DNA of 64,000 nucleotides from Mytilus californianus (lineage: Eukaryota; Mollusca; Bivalvia; Mytilida; Mytilidae), in the NCBI RefSeq assembly GCF_021869535.1, contig NW_026262581.1, positions 73,933,955-73,997,954 on the forward strand, read 5' to 3'. The notes under the pieces are model-generated. The model saw only the letters and a list, made by a program, of their open reading frames with translations, did not search any database and was not told the DNA's origin. Position 1 is the stretch's first letter. Each line of letters opens with the position of its first letter. Of the stretch, positions 12,791 through 25,504 are shown in pieces. A program made the translations under genes and the position numbers.

Positions 12791-13239
12791 AAAACAATTA
12801 CATAAAAAATAACAAAATCCATCTATGGTCAACTCTTTCTGAGGGAGTTGACATCTTAGTTTCTTTTATAGTTTCAAAATTTATAAAAGGACAATTTTAG
12901 ATAGGTTTGTTATAAATCATGTCAGTACCGAAGTACTTGCTACTGAGCTAATGATACCCTCGGGGACTGATAGGTTAGCAGCAGAGGTATCGTCCCATTG
13001 CTGTAGAAAATGAAAACAACACGTTAAATAATTGCATGCGTCCGAAGCGCCTAGTATTTCATGATATTGCAGTGATTGCTGGTTCCCCCATGCAATGTAC
13101 ATATAAGTGTTTGCCGCATGAGTATTCAAAAAACAAAAATTATTTACTTTCATTATATTTAAAGATAAGGGGATGTGGTATGACTGCTAATGAGACAACT
13201 ATCTACTTCAGTTCAAAGGAAGTAGATGTAGCAATTATA

Positions 13240-13445
13240 GCCAAGTGAACGGCCTTCAACAATGAGAAAACCCCATACCGTACAGTTGGCTATAAAAGGC
13301 CCCGACATGAAAAATGTGAAACAATTCAATTGAGAAAACTAACGGCATACTTTATAACAAAACAGTTTACGAAAAACAAATATAACTGACATGGGAAACC
13401 ACTGAACTACAGGCTCCTGACTTGAGACAGGCACATAATATTTGC
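13240..13445 (-). mobile_element. Retroelement tail fragment, minus strand
   Basis: It reads 'gaacggccttcaacaatgag', 'ccccataccgtacagttggctataaaaggccccgac', 'aactaacggc' and 'ccactgaactacaggctcctgacttgagacaggcaca'. This is a string I recognise from the 3' regions of very common mussel retroelements, here in reverse orientation. It has no intact frame. Confidence 0.6.
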
Positions 13446-13981
13446 ATGTTTTTTTTATTTTTATTCATTGGTATTTGCATGAAGCTGCATCATTTTTATA
13501 TGATAGTCTGTTAAAGAGCTCATCAGAACCTATCTTTTCTCTGTTATTGAATACATATATGACGACTTTAAATACCATTTACTTATTTACTTAATTAACC
13601 GGATGCTATATGTAACATATACTATTGGTATCGGTATCAGATTATCCCGGAACTTGTTAATTATTGGTAATATTAATTATGTAGAAAATAAAACGGCCTA
13701 GAATGGTGCAATTTTCAATCAACACCATTGTCCTATATTAGTTATATATAAAGTTGATTTTTTTTATTCGTCGTTTTTACGTCATGCCGGCTAACAAATT
13801 GGACCTCGTTATTTTAGTAGTATAGATTACAAGCAAAGTGTTCTAAAAACGTTGAAATCACTATCAAATAAAACGTTTAACTACATTTTGATGATAAGCA
13901 ATTCGATTTCTTTAATTTTATCAAGATGTACATACTAATATCATGATTATCATGCATTAAAGTTCACCTAGAGGAATTGAA

Positions 13982-14532
13982 AAATATGGCCGTGTTTACA
14001 CATCAATTCTATTCCGAGTACAGACAAACCAATGCATCTAGGAAAGTTTTAAGGCATGGCTGGACATAGATACATAAAAGTTATATGTATTTTATGTTTC
14101 AGAAAATTAAAATCTAACCTGGATTTTGTTTTGCATTTTTTTTTTCAAGTCTGCAGAAGATTGCAAAATAAACTATCACCCGAGTTTCATTTGATACGGT
14201 CCACTCATTACACCTTTAAATCAATTATTGTTTTGAGATGTCTATTGTCCATCTATTGTCCAAATTTGAATCTAATATTTAAATCAATACATCTCACAAT
14301 ATTTATTATATGAGGGGATTTTCTCAAGCCTATTTCCCAACTTTATTTTGGCACCTACTGCAGGAATGAAAAAAAATCGATTAGCAAAATCCAGTTCATT
14401 TTTTAATAATCTGAAACGTAAAATGCATTTAAGTGTTTTTCATCTAGGTCCAGCCATGCTCTATAACTTTTCCATGTAAACAGGTTTGTCTGTACTCAGG
14501 ATGAAATATGTGGTGTTAACACGGCCATATTT
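13982..14532. mobile_element. Non-autonomous element with about 82 bp terminal inverted repeats
   Basis: The left end, 13982-14063, starts AAATATGGCCGTGTTTACAC and continues through 'gagtacagacaaacc' to GGCATGGCTGG. The right end, 14450-14532, is its reverse complement: CCAGCCATGC, then 'ggtttgtctgtactc', then CACGGCCATATTT. Weaker inversion may extend outward to about 13943 and 14580. The interior has one open frame (14056-14313) without recognisable domains. I cannot name the superfamily, since no unambiguous target duplication is seen. Confidence 0.7.
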
Positions 14533-15074
14533 GCGAAAAGGTTATGATGAACATTAAATGATATCTCCAAAACAACACTAACTCTTGAGTTAAGTACCAA
14601 CCGTACCAGCTGATACGTAGCAAATCGGGAATACCTCTACTAGACGTGTTGTAAAATCAATACAATTCCGGTGCTGATATTAAATACCAATACTACTACA
14701 TACTATAGTGGGGATCATCTCAAGAAGCCCAGATAATCATTCATTATAGTTACCTGTATACTGTTGAGATGATTTTTAAACAATAAAGTAATAACAATTA
14801 ATCCCTAAATACACAGACGCAGACCATGCAAAAACGCAATCATTATTCATATATTATCATAACGTTGCAAAGTTTCATTGTAGTGGTCGATTAAGTTTAA
14901 GATCAGTGTTGCCTTTTTTTTACTACATGTATTTTGTTCAACGACTACAAGTAAAATCCGCCAAATTATCAAAATGAAAGAATTAATTAAACTCTGCAAT
15001 CAATCACATCCGAATCCATGTTTTCACTCTACATCAATCTTTGTTCAAAATGTTCGTTTGTTTGAAGATTATTT

Positions 15075-15420
15075 TTTAAAATGTCCTTTATGTTTGTTTA
15101 TTCCACATTGGCTTGATATATAGGGGAATGGTTGAGATCTCACAAAACATGTTTAACCCCGCCGCATTTTTGCACCTGTCACAAGTCAGGAACCTCTAGC
15201 CTTTGTTATTCTTGTGTATTCTTGTTGAATTGTGGTTCGTTGTATGTTTTAGAGTTTAGTGGGACGTCAATTTTGCTGAACTAGTATACATTATTGTTTA
15301 GAGTCCAGCTGAAGGGTTATGGATTTTCTCTGCGTTGGAGACCCATATGTGGCATTTTTTGGCAGTTGTTTTGCTCTTTGATTGGGTGGTTGTCTCATTA
15401 ACAGGCCAGCACTGGAGATG
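15075..15420 (+). mobile_element. 3' tail of a mussel retroelement, solo fragment
   Basis: Same landmark string as 8700-9040: 'tttattccacattggcttgat', 'ggttgagatctcacaaaacatgtttaaccccgccgcatttttgc', 'caagtcaggaacctctagcctttgtt' and 'ggattttctctgcgttggagaccc'. It has an extra segment at 15215-15300 ('ggttcgttgtatgttttagagtttagtgggacgtc') that the 8700 copy lacks. No RT sequence is attached, so it is a 5'-truncated copy. Confidence 0.65.
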
Positions 15421-16824
15421 TTAAATTCAGCGCTAAAGATATAAAGTTCATAAATTAATACGCCATATCGGAGACATCAATTACGAAAAAAAACGCAAAA
15501 GGAAAAAGAAAATACAAAAAAAGATAAAGAAAAATATCTTAAATCTTATCTCGTTATCGTTATTCAACACCAGCGCAGTATTTAAATTTCTTTACTAGCA
15601 CTTCTAAAGTGTCACTCTAACATTGTTAACATTTGTTTTGGAGCAATTTATTTATTTTAGATTTGTTCACCAATAGCAAGAAGATCTGCAATAAATGTGA
15701 AATTTTTTTCCTCATTTTTCTCTTTCCATTTTTTTAAATCAAATAACGTAGTCCGCATCAGTGACTACATTGTATCCTATCCAGCCAAACTAGAAGGAGA
15801 GGAGTAGAACAGAACAAAAAATCTTCAATAAGTGGCAATAACTCATATATTGACGCGAACAACGATAAAAGTCTTGTCTAGGTGACAAAATTTGCTGTTT
15901 CAAGTTTTTCTTTTTCTGGTAAAGTTTTCATAAAGGCAAAAATGGATACAACAAAGTTTTTTTAAGGGCAACAATTAATATGAGAATTCAACTTATTTCG
16001 GCCGTTTGATTTATTAGTAGATATTTTCGTACTGATCGTTTTGTTATTTAAAGTTTTTCATTATCTACGCATGTCTTTGCAAATGCACAAAAAGTGTGTT
16101 AAAATCAGCCGTGTGACTTATTTGAAGATTTAGCTGACCTTTGCTGATGTTTAAAAGATTGCGATCATTTAACTTGTGTGTAGATCTTATTTCCCCCTCA
16201 AAGAGTTATTCAAATGGTTCTTGAGGCATCGGATATACGACATCTCTATTTCGACCAGATGTAGCTGCGTAAAATATCTGATTCAATATTACATCATGAA
16301 TACACAAATAAATCATTCTCCTGCGATGACCTTTAATTATCAATTGAATGCACAAACACAAATACCATAATGTAACAAATGCTAAATTACTAGAAAAGTT
16401 TCTCTATTTGTACAAATTTTTAACATTTTTCCGAGATACAACTTTAGCAGCTTTCGTGTTTAGTGTTAAGTCTGTTTTCGGTTATATCCATTTTACGTGA
16501 CTCTGTATTTATGTATCCTGTCATACTCTGAACGACAAAATTATTTTATGTCTACCTGTGCGAATTTTAAACGCGCGATTTTACGCCAGTACCTAAAACC
16601 TTTCATCCTTTATGGGTGGATTTTACATAGATAAATAAAATCGTATAATATAAGCAAAATGAGGATGTTCAATTTGATGTATGCCTTTTTGTGCTTCTTC
16701 GTTACATTTGTTTGTTTTTATAGTGATTTAGATGATAACACAATGTTGACTGCTGTACCCCTATTTTTAACATTTTTACCTATTGTGTCTGTTTGTTTTG
16801 TTCACGCATCGTTGTCAATATAAT

Positions 16825-17000
16825 GGAATTTGATGCGACTGTCATACAAGTGAGAGGTTTAGCCAGCTATAAAACCAGGTTCAATCCACCATTTTCTACA
16901 TAAGAAAATGCCTGTACCAAGTCAGGAATATGACAGTTGTTATCCCTTCGTTTGATGTGTTTGTTTTTTTTTATTTTGCCATTTGATTCCTAATTTCCGA
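16825..17000 (+). repeat. Mussel short dispersed repeat (GAGGTTTAGCCAGCTA family)
   Basis: The most complete copy in the window. It reads 'gcgactgtcatacaagtgagaggtttagccagctataaaaccaggttcaatccaccattttctac', then 'aatgcctgtaccaagtcaggaatatgacagttgtt', then 'ttcgtttgatgtgttt'. It sits directly before a tandem unit starting at 17016. Confidence 0.8.
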
Positions 17001-17015
17001 GGAAAGACCTTATTC

Positions 17016-19376
17016 AAAACCAGTTGTTCAGAGAACAATTGAAAGTCTTTCCACAGTACATTTCTTTCTAGATAATTGATAAGAAACTTCTTTCGATTTA
17101 TTCAAAGTAACTATTGGCGTCCAACCATAGGCAGAGGAGGGACGACACTGCACACGACAAGAATATTGGACTTATTTTATCGATCGGTCGCAGTGATAAT
17201 GTGTCATTTATAACAAGCAGTTCATGCTGTGAACATCACCTGGACAGTCAAAATTTGTCGAATAAGATTATAAACATTTAAATATAAGCAGTAATATACA
17301 GTTGCAGTGATTATACAATTTACATACATGTATACATAATAACCGAATTTGGAATTTGTCATTAATTGCTGGGAATATACAAATGTTTTCCCTTATTCAA
17401 CTGCTCTTTTCTTGGGCCTTTTATATACGACATCGGCATTAATTGAATATTCATTAAAGTTAACTGATTTTGAGCTCTTATTCGAGCCAAAACTTTAATT
17501 TAATACAAAATTATAAATATTGGACTCTTTCTTCAATTATCAGGGGAAAAACCATGAGAAAACACAATAGAGAACGAATCCGAATAATACACAAAAAACA
17601 CACAATTGAAAGCATTTTACTTTTGTTTAGTGATTATTTTCTTTTATCTTGAATATATTTAAAATACACAATAACTGTTTTTTGTGGCTGAGGTTTACGT
17701 ATTTACTCACAGATTTGACAACTATATTTGGACATTTTATTCGAAAATCATCGTATTTTAGCGTCTTACTATGCAGCAACGGATGGAGACTCAAGGAGAC
17801 CTTTTATATTTTAGTCTGTTTGAACAATATTCTTTTTAACTAATACAAATTTCGATGTTTTTTACTTGCGAACTAACAAAATATTAACAAAAAATTTGCG
17901 CTTTGTATTTTTACAGACCTAGCAGAAAAATTCCCGCCATTACGGAACATAATCTTTATAAATACAATTTACCAAAAAGAATTAAAGAATACATTAAAAA
18001 TTTTTATGTAAAAGTGATTTTCGATCATTAATTAATCTTCCCATGTTAAAACTTGCTATAGTTTCCTTCATTGCATTAGAATATATCAAAAATTCAAACA
18101 TGAACAAATCGATTTTTTACAATATTTAGAATTGCCAAACTGTAGCTAAAATCGAATCACGTGACCAGAAATGTTTTTGGACACCGCACCTGGGTGTCGT
18201 CCCTCCTCTAAATCATAGGTTTCTTCATACTGATTGCAAAACAAGGTTTCTATATACTTTTGACTTAAAAATGGGAGATAATTTTATACTTCTGGTGACG
18301 AGAATGTCATTTCCGGTTTCATAAGATAGCCTACTGTCCACTGATTCCGAAAATATTTGGTTTCTATATACTTTTCTTTCAAATAAGGGAGATAATTAGC
18401 TTGTTGTATGTTGATTCTAAAATTATATAGTTTCTAAGCATTTTTGCCTTGGATTACTGCAAAAATAGCTACTTCCAGTTTGCACAAGATTACTTTCGGT
18501 TAATATTTTTCAAGATAATATGTTACCCAACCCTTTGCAAAAGACAATGGCTTTATCATGTCCCAGATTGAAGTTATATTCGATTTACCTTACATTTTTT
18601 ACAATTTAGGGGCAATAATTCCCTCAGGCAAAGTTGGCTTTATAAGGATTTGGCTCATTGAGGTCATTTTTTATTATATAGCTCTTCAACTGTTTCGGAT
18701 TTATACATCATTGGCTTACAAATATTCGGCTTGGAGCGTTCCTGATGAAGGAAAATCCAGAAAGCCTCTTCGGACGCATTAAATTTATAACGTGTTGTTT
18801 TCATTTTCAATTGAATATCATCAGATAGCTTTGTACCAAATATATTATTTCTTTTCTCTCAACAACCCTATCATTTTGCATCAGTTCTTTTGTATCTAGC
18901 TTTCAGATTTAGAGGATATGCACACACTTACAAAGGGCAAAATTTATGATATGACCTCGAACTTTGACCATGACCTGATTTTCCAAGTTATAAATCAAGG
19001 ATCTCAAATCAAAAGATGTAAGGTCTTTACGGCTTACGGTTTATGTTTCACCTTGACATACCGATAAAATAAATAGTGACAGGTAGATAACTCATGTAAA
19101 AAGGTGTCCAATTGCTTCGCTCCAAATTGACGACATAACGAACAATTTGAAAAAAGAATTTTGTCGACATCTTTTTTGGTTACGGAGGAGATGCACGCAC
19201 AAAATAAACAGTGTATGTGGAGATAACTATTACACAGAAAATTGTTCAGTTAAGCAGGGTCAAATTTAAAAGCGATTAAACTATACAATACAATAAAGAA
19301 AATATCTAAGCAACATATTGCGAAACAAAAATTTACACGGAAGATCAAACTTTAGCGGAAGAAAAAAAATTAAAAA
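17016..19376 (+). repeat. Right inner block, unit A (split by the hAT-like insertion)
   Basis: The unit starts 'ccagttgttcagagaacaattgaaagtctttccac'. It breaks at 17123 and resumes at 18211 with 'catagg tttcttcatactgattgc', then ends where unit B starts at 19377. Without the insertion it is about 1.27 kb. Landmarks in order: GGTTTCTATATACTTTT repeats, 'gcaaaagacaatggctttatcatg', 'cagggcaataactcc'-like, 'gaccttgacc' and 'ggagataactattacacagaaaattgttcagttaagcagggtc'. The end carries a sequence that pairs with the left inner arm at 12010-12360. Confidence 0.75.
17132..18210. mobile_element. hAT-like non-autonomous DNA transposon, 1079 bp
   Basis: The ends are inverted: the left begins CAGAGGAGGGACGACAC and the right ends GTGTCGTCCCTCCTCTA. 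The flanks are ACCATAGG at 17124-17131 and ATCATAGG at 18212-18219, an 8 bp target duplication with one mismatch. An 8 bp duplication and a CAG-G terminal start are hallmarks of the hAT superfamily. Uninterrupted sister units (at about 20607, 23745 and 25605) show the empty site, for example 'tccaatcatatatttcttc'. The interior has only 60-residue frames and no transposase, so movement must have depended on an enzyme supplied elsewhere. Confidence 0.85.
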
Positions 19377-20525
19377 CCAATTGTTCAGAGAACGATTGAA
19401 GGTCTTTCCGTCCGAAACGATATATATTGATATGAAAATAGTAAAATCTAGTTTAAGATTTCATTTCCAGTGTCAGATGATAGCTTGCTGTACACTGATT
19501 CCAAAAATATATGGTTTCTATACAATTTTGTTTGAATAAAGGGATATAATTTGTTACTTCCGGTTTGAAAAAATGTCACTTCTGGAATAATATGATGGGT
19601 AATTTGACACTGTTTCCAAAAATATATGGTTCAGTATCCTTTTACGTTAAATAAGTACAAACAATAGCTACAAGGTCATATGGCTTGCAACCTAATGCAA
19701 AAAGTCCCATGATTTTATCATTTGTAAATATGAAGTTTAAAGCAAAGGTCAAAATCTAGAATGTCAAATTTACCTATGACCTTGACCTCAAGGTAATCAA
19801 GCAAGGACCTAATATGATAAGACCTTATGTTTCTACTATGTGTTGTTGATAAGTAGTTTTACCATACATCTTATTGTTAACATTTATGGGGAGAAAACTC
19901 CTAGTAAATGTTACCGCAACACTTCAAATGAAAATTTCCTATTACGACAGATCACAACTAACAATTAAGTGTAAATCTTTTGTAGATATATATAACAGTT
20001 TCTTAGGAGTAGCATGCACAAGCAAAAAATTAAAACATGACCTTGACCTTTGACCTGGACCTCATATTTTTTTTATGGACCCAGGACCTCAAATCAGAAG
20101 ACCCTACGTCTCTATCACTTATGATTTATTAGTATTATTAGTTACTATAACATTTTTCTCATGTCAAATACATAAAGGGAAATAACTCTCATATGGAATC
20201 TTCAGATCTTTTCGATCAAAATTATTCACAACCTGAGGATATAACGAGCAATTTGGTAACGTTAGTTAGTTCTGATCTTTTACGGTTGGTTAATCGCACA
20301 TAAAAAACAGTATTCGGGGAGATAACTCTTACAAGGGAAGATGTTCGGTTACGCAGTGTCAGTTTCAAAAGCGTATAAACTGTACGATATCATATAAAAA
20401 ATACCTAAGTGACATCTTTTGAAATAAAAACACCGCGCATGAAAAATTGTAGGCGAAAGAAAACAAATAATCAGAACAAAAGCAAAAGGTCTTTCAACGG
20501 ATAAGTGGAAAGACCTAAATTATAA
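19377..20525 (+). repeat. Right inner block, unit B
   Basis: About 1.15 kb, starting 'caattgttcagagaacgattgaaggtctttcc'. It carries 'gaccttgacctttgacctggacctca', 'gacccaggacctcaaatcagaagacc', 'aaagggaaataactctcatatggaatcttcagatc' and 'ggatataacgagcaatttggta'. It ends with a hairpin at 20489-20516 (AAGGTCTTTC... GTGGAAAGACCT). It is the unit best matching the left inner copy at 10736-11985. Confidence 0.8.
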
Positions 20526-21930
20526 TAATAAAATCCAATTGCTCAGAGGTCTTTCTAAATCATTGATAAGAAGCTACATGATGTACCTCCGGTTTACTTG
20601 AGGCTAATATTGGTGTCCAATCATATATTTCTTCTTACCGATTCAGTCAATATATATGGTGTCTACTACTTTTGTCTAAAATAAAGGAGATTATTTGCTA
20701 CATCCGGTTTTGAAAATGTCACTTTCGGTCTCATATGATAGCTTTTTTAACACTGATTCCAAAAATATATGATTTCTATGTACTTTTGCCTGAAATAAGG
20801 TTGATAATTGCCAACTTCCGGTTAAAAAGTTGACACTTCCAATTTCATATGATAGCTGTATTTAATCTCATTTCAAACAAATAGGATTTTTGTATACTTT
20901 CATCAGTAAAAAAGGAGATAATTAGTCACTTCCGGTCTCAAATGATAGCTTTTTTAACACTGATTCCAAAAATATATGATTTCTATGTACTTTTGCCTGA
21001 AATAAGGTTGATAATTGCCAACTTCCGGTTAAAAAGTTGACACTTCCAATTTCATATGATAGCTGTATTTAATCTCATTTCAAACAAATAGGATTTTTGT
21101 ATACTTTCATCAGTAAAAAAGGAGATAATTAGTCACTTCCGGTCTCAAATGTTAGAATTATATGTGCCAATTTAGAAAATATATGGTTTCTATGTAGTTT
21201 TCAATGAAACAAGTGCAAAAATGGATACTTCCGGTTTACTTGACATTTTTCAAGGTAAAAGGTCACCCGACATTTTGCAAAAGACCTTTTGGCTTTATAA
21301 TGTACCAAGTTTAAGCAATAATCAATTAACCTTTAATTAAAACATCTCAGGGGCAATAACTCCTATAACATATTATTGGAATTGGATTGTTTCAGGATAA
21401 ATGTATCATATATTCATCACAAAAAAGCAAACATTTTCCACTATTTCTTTTATACACATCTTCGAAAGTGTCAGAAAAAATCATAAAAGAGGAAAAAATC
21501 AAAATTGAGAACATGACCTTGATCTCTGCCCTTGACCCCAAATTCATTTTTTGTGGACCAAGGACCTCAAACCAAAAACACTTGGGACTCCCTCACTTAC
21601 CATTCATGTGATACATTGATATATCAATTGTGTCAAATACAAAAGGGGAAATAACTCTCATATGGAGTCTTCGTATCGCTTTGGTCAAAATAAGACAAAA
21701 CATTCCTGAGGATAGAACAACCAATTTGGTAGAATAAATTTGACGATTTTTTTTACGGTTACGGAAGAGATGCAACCACACGAAAAAACGTGTTTAGGGA
21801 AAATATTCCCCCCCAAAAAAAAGTATTCGATAAAGCAGGGTCATTTTAAAAAGCGCATAAACTGCGATATCATATACCAAACATCTAAGCGACATCTTGC
21901 GAAACAAAATGTACAAGCAAGAAATAAATA
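20526..21930 (+). repeat. Right inner block, unit C, with internal 207 bp doubling
   Basis: About 1.4 kb, longer than its sisters because an internal piece starting GCTTTTTTAACACTGATTCC occurs at 20741 and again at 20948 (period 207, near-identical). It includes five exact ACTTCCGGT sites. The 3' part carries 'ggacctcaaaccaaaaacacttgggactccctcacttacc' and 'acggttacggaagagatgcaaccac'. Confidence 0.8.
20741..21151. repeat. Tandem duplication, period 207 bp
   Basis: Two nearly identical copies, 20741-20947 and 20948-21151, each with 'ttgataattgccaacttccggttaaaaagttgacacttcc' and 'tttgtatactttcatcag'. Their near-identity makes this one of the youngest changes in the block. Confidence 0.9.
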
Positions 21931-21984
21931 TCAATAAATTGTTTTAAAAATAATTATAAACGATCTTTTCCCTCCGAAACATGA

Positions 21985-22250
21985 TTGATTCATTAAGAGG
22001 TTGGTTAGTTTGTTGGTTGGTTGACTGACCGACTGATTAAACACATGGTCTCTTTGAACAATCGACAAAGAAAGACATGAAATTTTGGACTTCATATTAA
22101 ACCCATGAAACCGAAATATGCATGATTGATTGATTGATTGGTTGGTTGGTTGTTTGATTTGTTCTTTGGTTAGTTGGTTGTTTGATTGGTTGGATGATTG
22201 GTCAGTTGCAAAAATTGGTTGGTTGGTTGATTGATTAGAAATTTGCATGG
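21985..22250. repeat. Degenerate TTGG/TTGA simple repeat
   Basis: Irregular strings of GGTTGGTT and GATTGATT at 22000-22020, 22120-22200 and 22215-22235. They give a minus-strand open frame rich in N, Q, S and T that I regard as an artefact of the repeat. Confidence 0.85.
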
Positions 22251-22898
22251 CACTCTCTCTATACGATGCATCGGACTTAACGTCCATTATACTGTCGAAC
22301 GTGGCTGCGTATTTATATATCCCGCACAGACAAACGGCTGCCTTTGGAGTCCTAATACAAATTAATCCTGGCCTCCTCCTTTGATAAATTTTCTCTATCT
22401 TCTACGGAACCTCGAACTTCAAGTTTTATTCATTTGTTGTGTGTGCATATTTTTAGGTGTATATTTCTCATTTTATTGGAATGGGGGAAGACCCCGGTTT
22501 TATTTTTGGTATAACGTGCTGTGACGTTACCAAGTACATATAGTCAAACTGATTTTAATTTAATCCTTTGAAGATGGAGAAATCGTCTGGACAGGTCACA
22601 CTTATAAACATAGTGCTAACGGATTTAATTTTCTTTTATTTACAGGTAAATTAATGTTTGATCATTGATTGAGAGTATTCGTGCAATGCATACCTTTTTA
22701 AAATTTTATGGTGTGTAGCTTGCCAAGACGTTTCAGGATTTTTTTCAGAAAAATACATGAATTTAAGCAGATTTTTACAGGACTGATTTCTATTTCAGAT
22801 GTTTGTTCATAAATCGGATTGCATTTTTAAATTAATTGGACAGAAGGCGATTTTCAATTCAATAGAATTGTGATCCCTCAAGGCTTGATTGGTTCGTT

Positions 22899-22900
22899 GG

Positions 22901-22984
<84 letters not shown>
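22899..22984. repeat. (TTGA)n microsatellite
   Basis: About 21 uninterrupted TTGA/GATT units. It is perfect over its whole length and so probably length-variable between individuals. Confidence 0.95.
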
Positions 22985-23642
22985 GATAAGATACATGTAC
23001 ATAATGATAGCTGCTTAGTTTGAAGTTATGGTTAGTAAATTTGTTGATTTGACTAATTCAGGTACTTTGACCCCTCAATAAAATGACGTGTACCATTTTG
23101 ACAAAAATTTTCCAGACTTTTAATTTGGGTAAATTTTTTGGTCAATATCAATAACTCATTTTGAGTAGTAGCCAAAAGGAGAAAATGTCAAAATTAAAAA
23201 CATGACTCTGACTTTTGACCTTGACCTCATTTTCTCTCTGGTGGACCAAGGACCTCAAATCAACAGAGTCCAAGTGTCTAACAATTATGATTTACCAGTT
23301 ACAAAATCATATGACTTATATCAAATACATAAGGGGACATAACTCTCATATGGAATCTCCGGATCGCTTCGGTCAAAAGTAAACAAAACATCCTGAGGAT
23401 ATAACGAGCAATTTGGTAATATAAATTTGTCGATTTCTTGCACGTTTGCGAATGATGCGTTCACACATGAAAAACAGTGTTTGGGGAGATAACTGTTACA
23501 AAGAAGTTTTTTTTCTCTGTTAGGCAGGGTCAAAACTAAAAGCTCATAAACTCTTCGATAACATATATCAAATATCTAAGCGACATGTTGCGAAACAAAA
23601 ATAACACGCAAGAAACAAATTTGGCGGATGAAAAAAAACATA

Positions 23643-24419
23643 AAATCCAATTATTCGGAGAACAATTGAAGGTCTTTCCACATCAATTTTATAAATAATT
23701 GATAAGAAACTGCTTCAGGTTTACTCTAAGCTACTTTTGACATCCATTCATAGATTTGTTCTTACTGATTTTATCAATATATGGTTTATATATACTACTG
23801 TCTGAAATAAGAGAGATAATTTGCTACATCTGGTTTACAAAATGTCACTTCCGGTCTCTTATGATAGCGTTATTCACACTGATTCCAAAATAATATATGG
23901 TTTCTACATATTTTTGCCTAAAATAAGGGAGATAATTGCCAACTTCCGGTTTAGAAAATGTAACTTCCGGTCTTATATGATTGCTGTATTTTCACTGATT
24001 CCCAAAATATATGGTTTCTATATACTTTTGTCTGTAATAAAGGATAGAATTAGTGACTTCCGGTTTATTGAAGGTCACTTCTAGTTCAAAATGATATAGT
24101 TTATATATATATCTATTTAAAAAATATAAAGTTTCTAGGTACTTTTCATAATTTCAGAAATGGCAACTTCCGGTTTACCGCGGGTTACTTCCGGTTGACA
24201 TTTGTTAAGGTCTAATGTCACCTAACATTTTGCAAAAGACCCTATGGCTTTATCATGTACCAAGTTGAAGAAATAATCAATTTACCTTAAATTAGAACAT
24301 TTCAGGGGAAATAACTCCTATTAGATGTCATTGGATTGTTTCAGACTACTTTCAACAGAAAAGTGGAAAGACCTATTCAGAACAAAATCAAAAGGTCTTT
24401 CCACAGAAAAGTGGAAAGA
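23643..24419 (+). repeat. Right inner block, unit E (shortened) and block terminus
   Basis: It starts 'caattattcggagaacaattgaaggtctttcc' and contains six ACTTCCGGT sites (23847, 23942, 23963, 24056, 24166, 24187). It ends with 'aaggtctttccacagaaaagtggaaagaccta' at 24391-24421, a hairpin with a 13 bp stem. This terminus is the exact partner of the left block end at about 10735, so the tandem block and the outer arms meet at this palindromic motif on both sides. Confidence 0.75.
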
Positions 24420-25504
24420 CCTAACAATAATTAACAATACCAATGTACAATAGAATGCTCGTTTGCTTTGCTAGTTGTAGTATGTAATTTTGTTATAATT
24501 CATGTGCCTGTACACTAGTATCATTTGCAGAAGTATTAACAATTAACAATGTATCGAACAATGCATACCTCTTTATAAGCCCTCCCACAAATTTTCACAA
24601 TCCCGTTACGCAGTGGTACAGTAAATAACCCATATTTTAGTCTAAGTTGATTGCTTGGCTCTCTTCGAATAGTGGGATCGTCTGCTTCAAATCTTGCTAT
24701 TATTCTGAGAGGAGGATTCTACTTTTTATCGGAAGTTAGTCTATCGATGGTATAACTCAATCCTCAGAATTTTATTGAAAAAACCTTTAAGTTGCAAAAG
24801 AAAGGCGAAAGGTACCAAAGGGACATTCAAACTCATAATCAAGATACCATTTAAAAACTCTTCAATACAGCTGAATACTATCCAGAACTTCAATAAAGTG
24901 AAGAAAAAACCCCACAAAAACTTAAAATGATAAAAACAGAAAAGAATAAGTATTTATATTCATATACACGCCTTCCATCATACATGGACCATTAAGTATT
25001 ATAGGGTAGACAGCTATTCAAATACACTATTTACTGTGCGTTATTCTATATTATGATGACCCCTTCCTTTTGCTTCTTAAAATTAAGTAATAAGTTCAAC
25101 ATGGACCTTTAAAAAAGATTGAAAATACTGAGCCGTTCTCAAGCGCTCTTTTGCTATGAGAAAACCTGACTCACCTCCATCAAGTTATTGTTTACCCCAT
25201 TCCTTTTTAATAGAACAGGAAAAAGCCGCCAGACAAACTCATATACTCTGTTTTCCCCTGATATGAAGCAGTCTCCAATTCTTTTGTTTAACAGGACCCA
25301 TACCAGATATCAGAGAGTATCAACTCGTCCCAGTCTTTTTGAGGTAATGCAATTCATCAAGGTATAATTTTATCATTCACCGTCAATGTGAACGATAAAA
25401 AGTTATTATCCAATAAACTATTACTTTTTCTATCAAATACATCAATACATATCTCTCGTTATTCCATATTCTACATGTACAAGGTATACCATAATAGTTC
25501 ATAA

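Larger units (their letters stand above)
12791..18669. other. Central spacer of the inverted duplication
   Basis: About 5.9 kb with no arm-to-arm partner. It holds a partial minus copy of the 48109 family (12920-13010), a retroelement tail (13240-13445), a 551 bp TIR element (13982-14532), another retroelement tail (15075-15420), a short dispersed repeat (16825-17000), the start of a plus-oriented tandem unit (17016) and the hAT-like insertion. No coding gene is seen: the longest open frames are under 90 codons and have no recognisable domain. Confidence 0.6.
21931..23642 (+). repeat. Right inner block, unit D, interrupted by simple-repeat-rich DNA
   Basis: The unit start is at 21931 and the unit body resumes at about 23045-23170 with 'gagtagtagccaaaaggag'-type sequence, 'catgactctgacttttgaccttgacctca' and 'ggaccaaggacctcaaatcaac'. 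It ends at the next unit start, 23643. Between lies a stretch (21960-23045) foreign to the other units and full of TTGG/TTGA repeats. Confidence 0.7.

Noticed and set aside
21931..22287. Minus-strand 118-codon frame rich in N, Q, S and T
   Set aside because: It is the translation of degenerate TTGG/TTGA simple repeats.
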